Positions 62,388 to 64,000 of a stretch of 64,000 nucleotides of DNA are shown piece by piece (positions within the stretch are counted from its first letter, which is position 1; each line of letters begins with the position of its first letter). Origin of the DNA: Coniochaeta sp. PMI_546 (lineage: Eukaryota > Ascomycota > Sordariomycetes > Coniochaetales > Coniochaetaceae); assembly GCA_021432605.1 (NCBI GenBank), contig MU271156.1:124001-188000 (forward strand), in the 5' to 3' direction. The translations under genes and the position numbers were made by a program. The notes under the pieces are model-generated. The model made no database searches, was not told the DNA's origin, and saw only the letters and a list, made by a program, of their open reading frames with translations.

Positions 62388-63929
62388 CTACCGCCTCGAC
62401 GACGGAGGCGTTTCTGTGTCGTCAGGCTTCAGCTTCTTGGCAGGTGACATCTCGCCACTCGGCCGCCTGTGCCTGATGCTCTTGAGGTCATCCTCAAAAT
62501 CTTCCAGCTTCATCAGGGCCTCGGTGAGTGTTCTCCGAGCCGCCAACTCGCGCGTGGTGCTCTCGCTTCGCGGCCGGTAAAACTCCGTCACTATGGAGAC
62601 GGTGGCATGATATGCCTGGTATAACAGGAGCCTCATCTTGGCGGAAACACTTTGCTCCTCGCTATCTGCCGCTGGGGACTGTTTGCCAGTCGTTGTGCCG
62701 TAGAAGCCTTCGAGCAATTCGTTCGAAGGGTCTTTGCTGAAGGCTGTTGCCAATAGAGGATCTCCGAAGACGCCGTTGCTCCAGTCGCGCAAGCCAACGA
62801 TTTGTATGGATGGCTCGCTACTCCGTGATGGCTCGCCATCTTCGTGTAGCGTATCGTCGATTACAGATGGAATCTGCTTCTTTTCTTCTTGCTCCCCCTC
62901 ATCCTCCTCGTTACTCGAGTCTTCATTGCTATCCCAGCTATTGTGCCCTCTATCGTCGTCGCCTCTTGTGCCACGACTCTTGGTCGGCGATAAAGTCACG
63001 AGGACGTTGTCATCATCCATCCCATCGATAAAGGCGAGTGCCGGTACGGTGACTTCGTCGAGCACATAGCTGAGTCGTGCGAGGTGCCTTCGGATGATGG
63101 GATAAGCGAGCATTATCGCCATGTCCTCCGAGTCTCGCAGTACTCCTTCGAACATTAGACGGAACGCGTCGGACCAGGTCCGGGATCCCTCTATCGAGCC
63201 GCTTGATGATTGTGATTGTTGGCCTCCATCTTTCGTGCGTGTAATCGACTCGTTGGAAGCGACAACGGACACCGCATATCCGAAACGACCCGTTGGTGAT
63301 TTGATTCTGGAGAACTGGCCAGCCAGACGTCCTTTTTGGAAGTCAACGTTGGCACGCTGTTGTTTTGTGAGAGGTCGAGGCTGACTGGCTATCGGTGTGC
63401 CGCCTCTCGATTGATATATACTGTAAGGGCCTCCCAGATCCACCGTGGCTATTGAGCGACTGACTAGTCTAGGGAGTAACCGAAGTAGGTCGGATTTATC
63501 ATGGGGAAAACCACTCTCGACCGCAGCTTGTTGGCTGCTTGTGCCACTCGATATGCTTGTCTGCCTTTTTGCACTGTCTGGCGACCAATCTTCTTCCTCT
63601 TCCTCCTGGGTCGACCCTGGATCGGCAGGGCTTTCTTCGGAGAGAAGTGTACTAAGCCATTGTACGACGACAGCCTCCAAGTTGACAATCTGGCGCTCCG
63701 ACCGCAGCAGTCTCAACATGGATGGAGGTGGCATGACCAGTTCCAGGGTCCTGCCATCGGAGAGGACAACCTCATATACTCGGTGCAGCTTAAACGAGTG
63801 GATGCGTCGAAGTCGACGAATGGTGACATCAGGTTCGCCGATCGCCTTTGACACGGCCATGGTGATCTTCTCGGCTGGTGGTTGGCACATGGAGTGAAAC
63901 AGAACACGCGAGGTGGTACGGCAGTGCAA
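62388..63929 (-). CDS. APH/kinase-like protein (degenerate phosphotransferase fold)
   Basis: Single-exon protein, 513 aa from the first Met, or 490 aa from the Met at 63860 (MAVSKAIGEP), which looks the better start. The N terminus (IHSFKLHRVYEVVLSDGRTL, then SMLRLLRSERQIVNLEAVVV) resembles the N-lobe of aminoglycoside-phosphotransferase-like proteins, with the Glu of the helix. Downstream, WSDAFRLMFEGVLRDSEDMA and IRRHLARLSYVLDEV match the C-lobe pattern of fungal APH-like proteins. FIDGMDDDNVLV sits where a catalytic H.D....N loop would be but lacks the His. IVGLRDWSNGVFGDPLLA stands for the D-W..A..GDP metal-binding loop. A long acidic linker separates the two. Activity is uncertain; it may be a pseudokinase. 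The C terminus has a basic SPAKKLKPD patch. Confidence 0.7.
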   Translation of the reverse strand: MHCRTTSRVLFHSMCQPPAEKITMAVSKAIGEPDVTIRRLRRIHSFKLHRVYEVVLSDGRTLELVMPPPSMLRLLRSERQIVNLEAVVVQWLSTLLSEESPADPGSTQEEEEEDWSPDSAKRQTSISSGTSSQQAAVESGFPHDKSDLLRLLPRLVSRSIATVDLGGPYSIYQSRGGTPIASQPRPLTKQQRANVDFQKGRLAGQFSRIKSPTGRFGYAVSVVASNESITRTKDGGQQSQSSSGSIEGSRTWSDAFRLMFEGVLRDSEDMAIMLAYPIIRRHLARLSYVLDEVTVPALAFIDGMDDDNVLVTLSPTKSRGTRGDDDRGHNSWDSNEDSSNEEDEGEQEEKKQIPSVIDDTLHEDGEPSRSSEPSIQIVGLRDWSNGVFGDPLLATAFSKDPSNELLEGFYGTTTGKQSPAADSEEQSVSAKMRLLLYQAYHATVSIVTEFYRPRSESTTRELAARRTLTEALMKLEDFEDDLKSIRHRRPSGEMSPAKKLKPDDTETPPSSRR

Positions 63930-64000
63930 GCCCGTGGGACTCTTGTCATGTCAACACTGGGCGGAACATGGCGGGTTTTGCACGACAAGGGGTTCCGGGC

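Overview
The window is nuclear DNA of a filamentous ascomycete, almost certainly a Sordariomycete. The evidence is a full-length FREQUENCY (FRQ) circadian clock protein very like that of Neurospora, short 50-130 nt spliceosomal introns with GT..AG ends and CTAAC/CTGAC branch sites, an intron-bearing tRNA-Phe, and fungal-type subunits such as DASH Spc34, Mis14/Nsl1 and Nop9. I could not place it to genus. No transposon ORF, CRISPR array or bacterial-style operon was seen.

Layout, left to right: a Fig1-type membrane protein (-), a FrnE/DsbA-like thioredoxin-fold protein (+), DASH subunit Spc34 (-), a disordered acidic protein of unknown function (+), TFIID subunit TAF12 (+), proteasome lid subunit Rpn3 (+), a Topors-like RING protein (-), a mitochondrial-type peroxiredoxin (+), tRNA-Phe(GAA) (-), then a 4.3 kb non-coding stretch leading into frq (+). 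Next come a cytochrome P450 (-), Nop9 (+), a Cys-containing orphan protein preceded by an 82-bp tandem repeat (+), a gene-poor 3.2 kb stretch with a spaced array of an 18-nt motif, kinetochore Mis14/Nsl1 (+), Sec14 (-), prefoldin subunit 3 (-), phosphoketolase (-), a gene-poor 3.6 kb stretch, a secreted BYS1-like protein (-), a very large Sec7-PH Arf exchange factor (-), an F-box protein (+), a secondary-metabolism-style alpha/beta hydrolase (+) and an APH/kinase-like protein (-).

Most genes are unrelated housekeeping genes (transcription, proteasome, kinetochore, chaperone, lipid transfer, Arf traffic, rRNA processing), each with its own promoter. They do not form a metabolic cluster. Exon junctions were worked out by hand from splice signals, reading phase and family conservation. 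No transcript data were available.

The most notable region is the frq locus. It keeps the two in-frame start codons (long and short FRQ), a spliceable intron in the 5' leader, and paired GATC elements upstream that fit the White Collar light-response consensus. The least explained sequences are the motif array at 37.6-38.1 kb and the 82-bp repeat at 34.3-34.6 kb.
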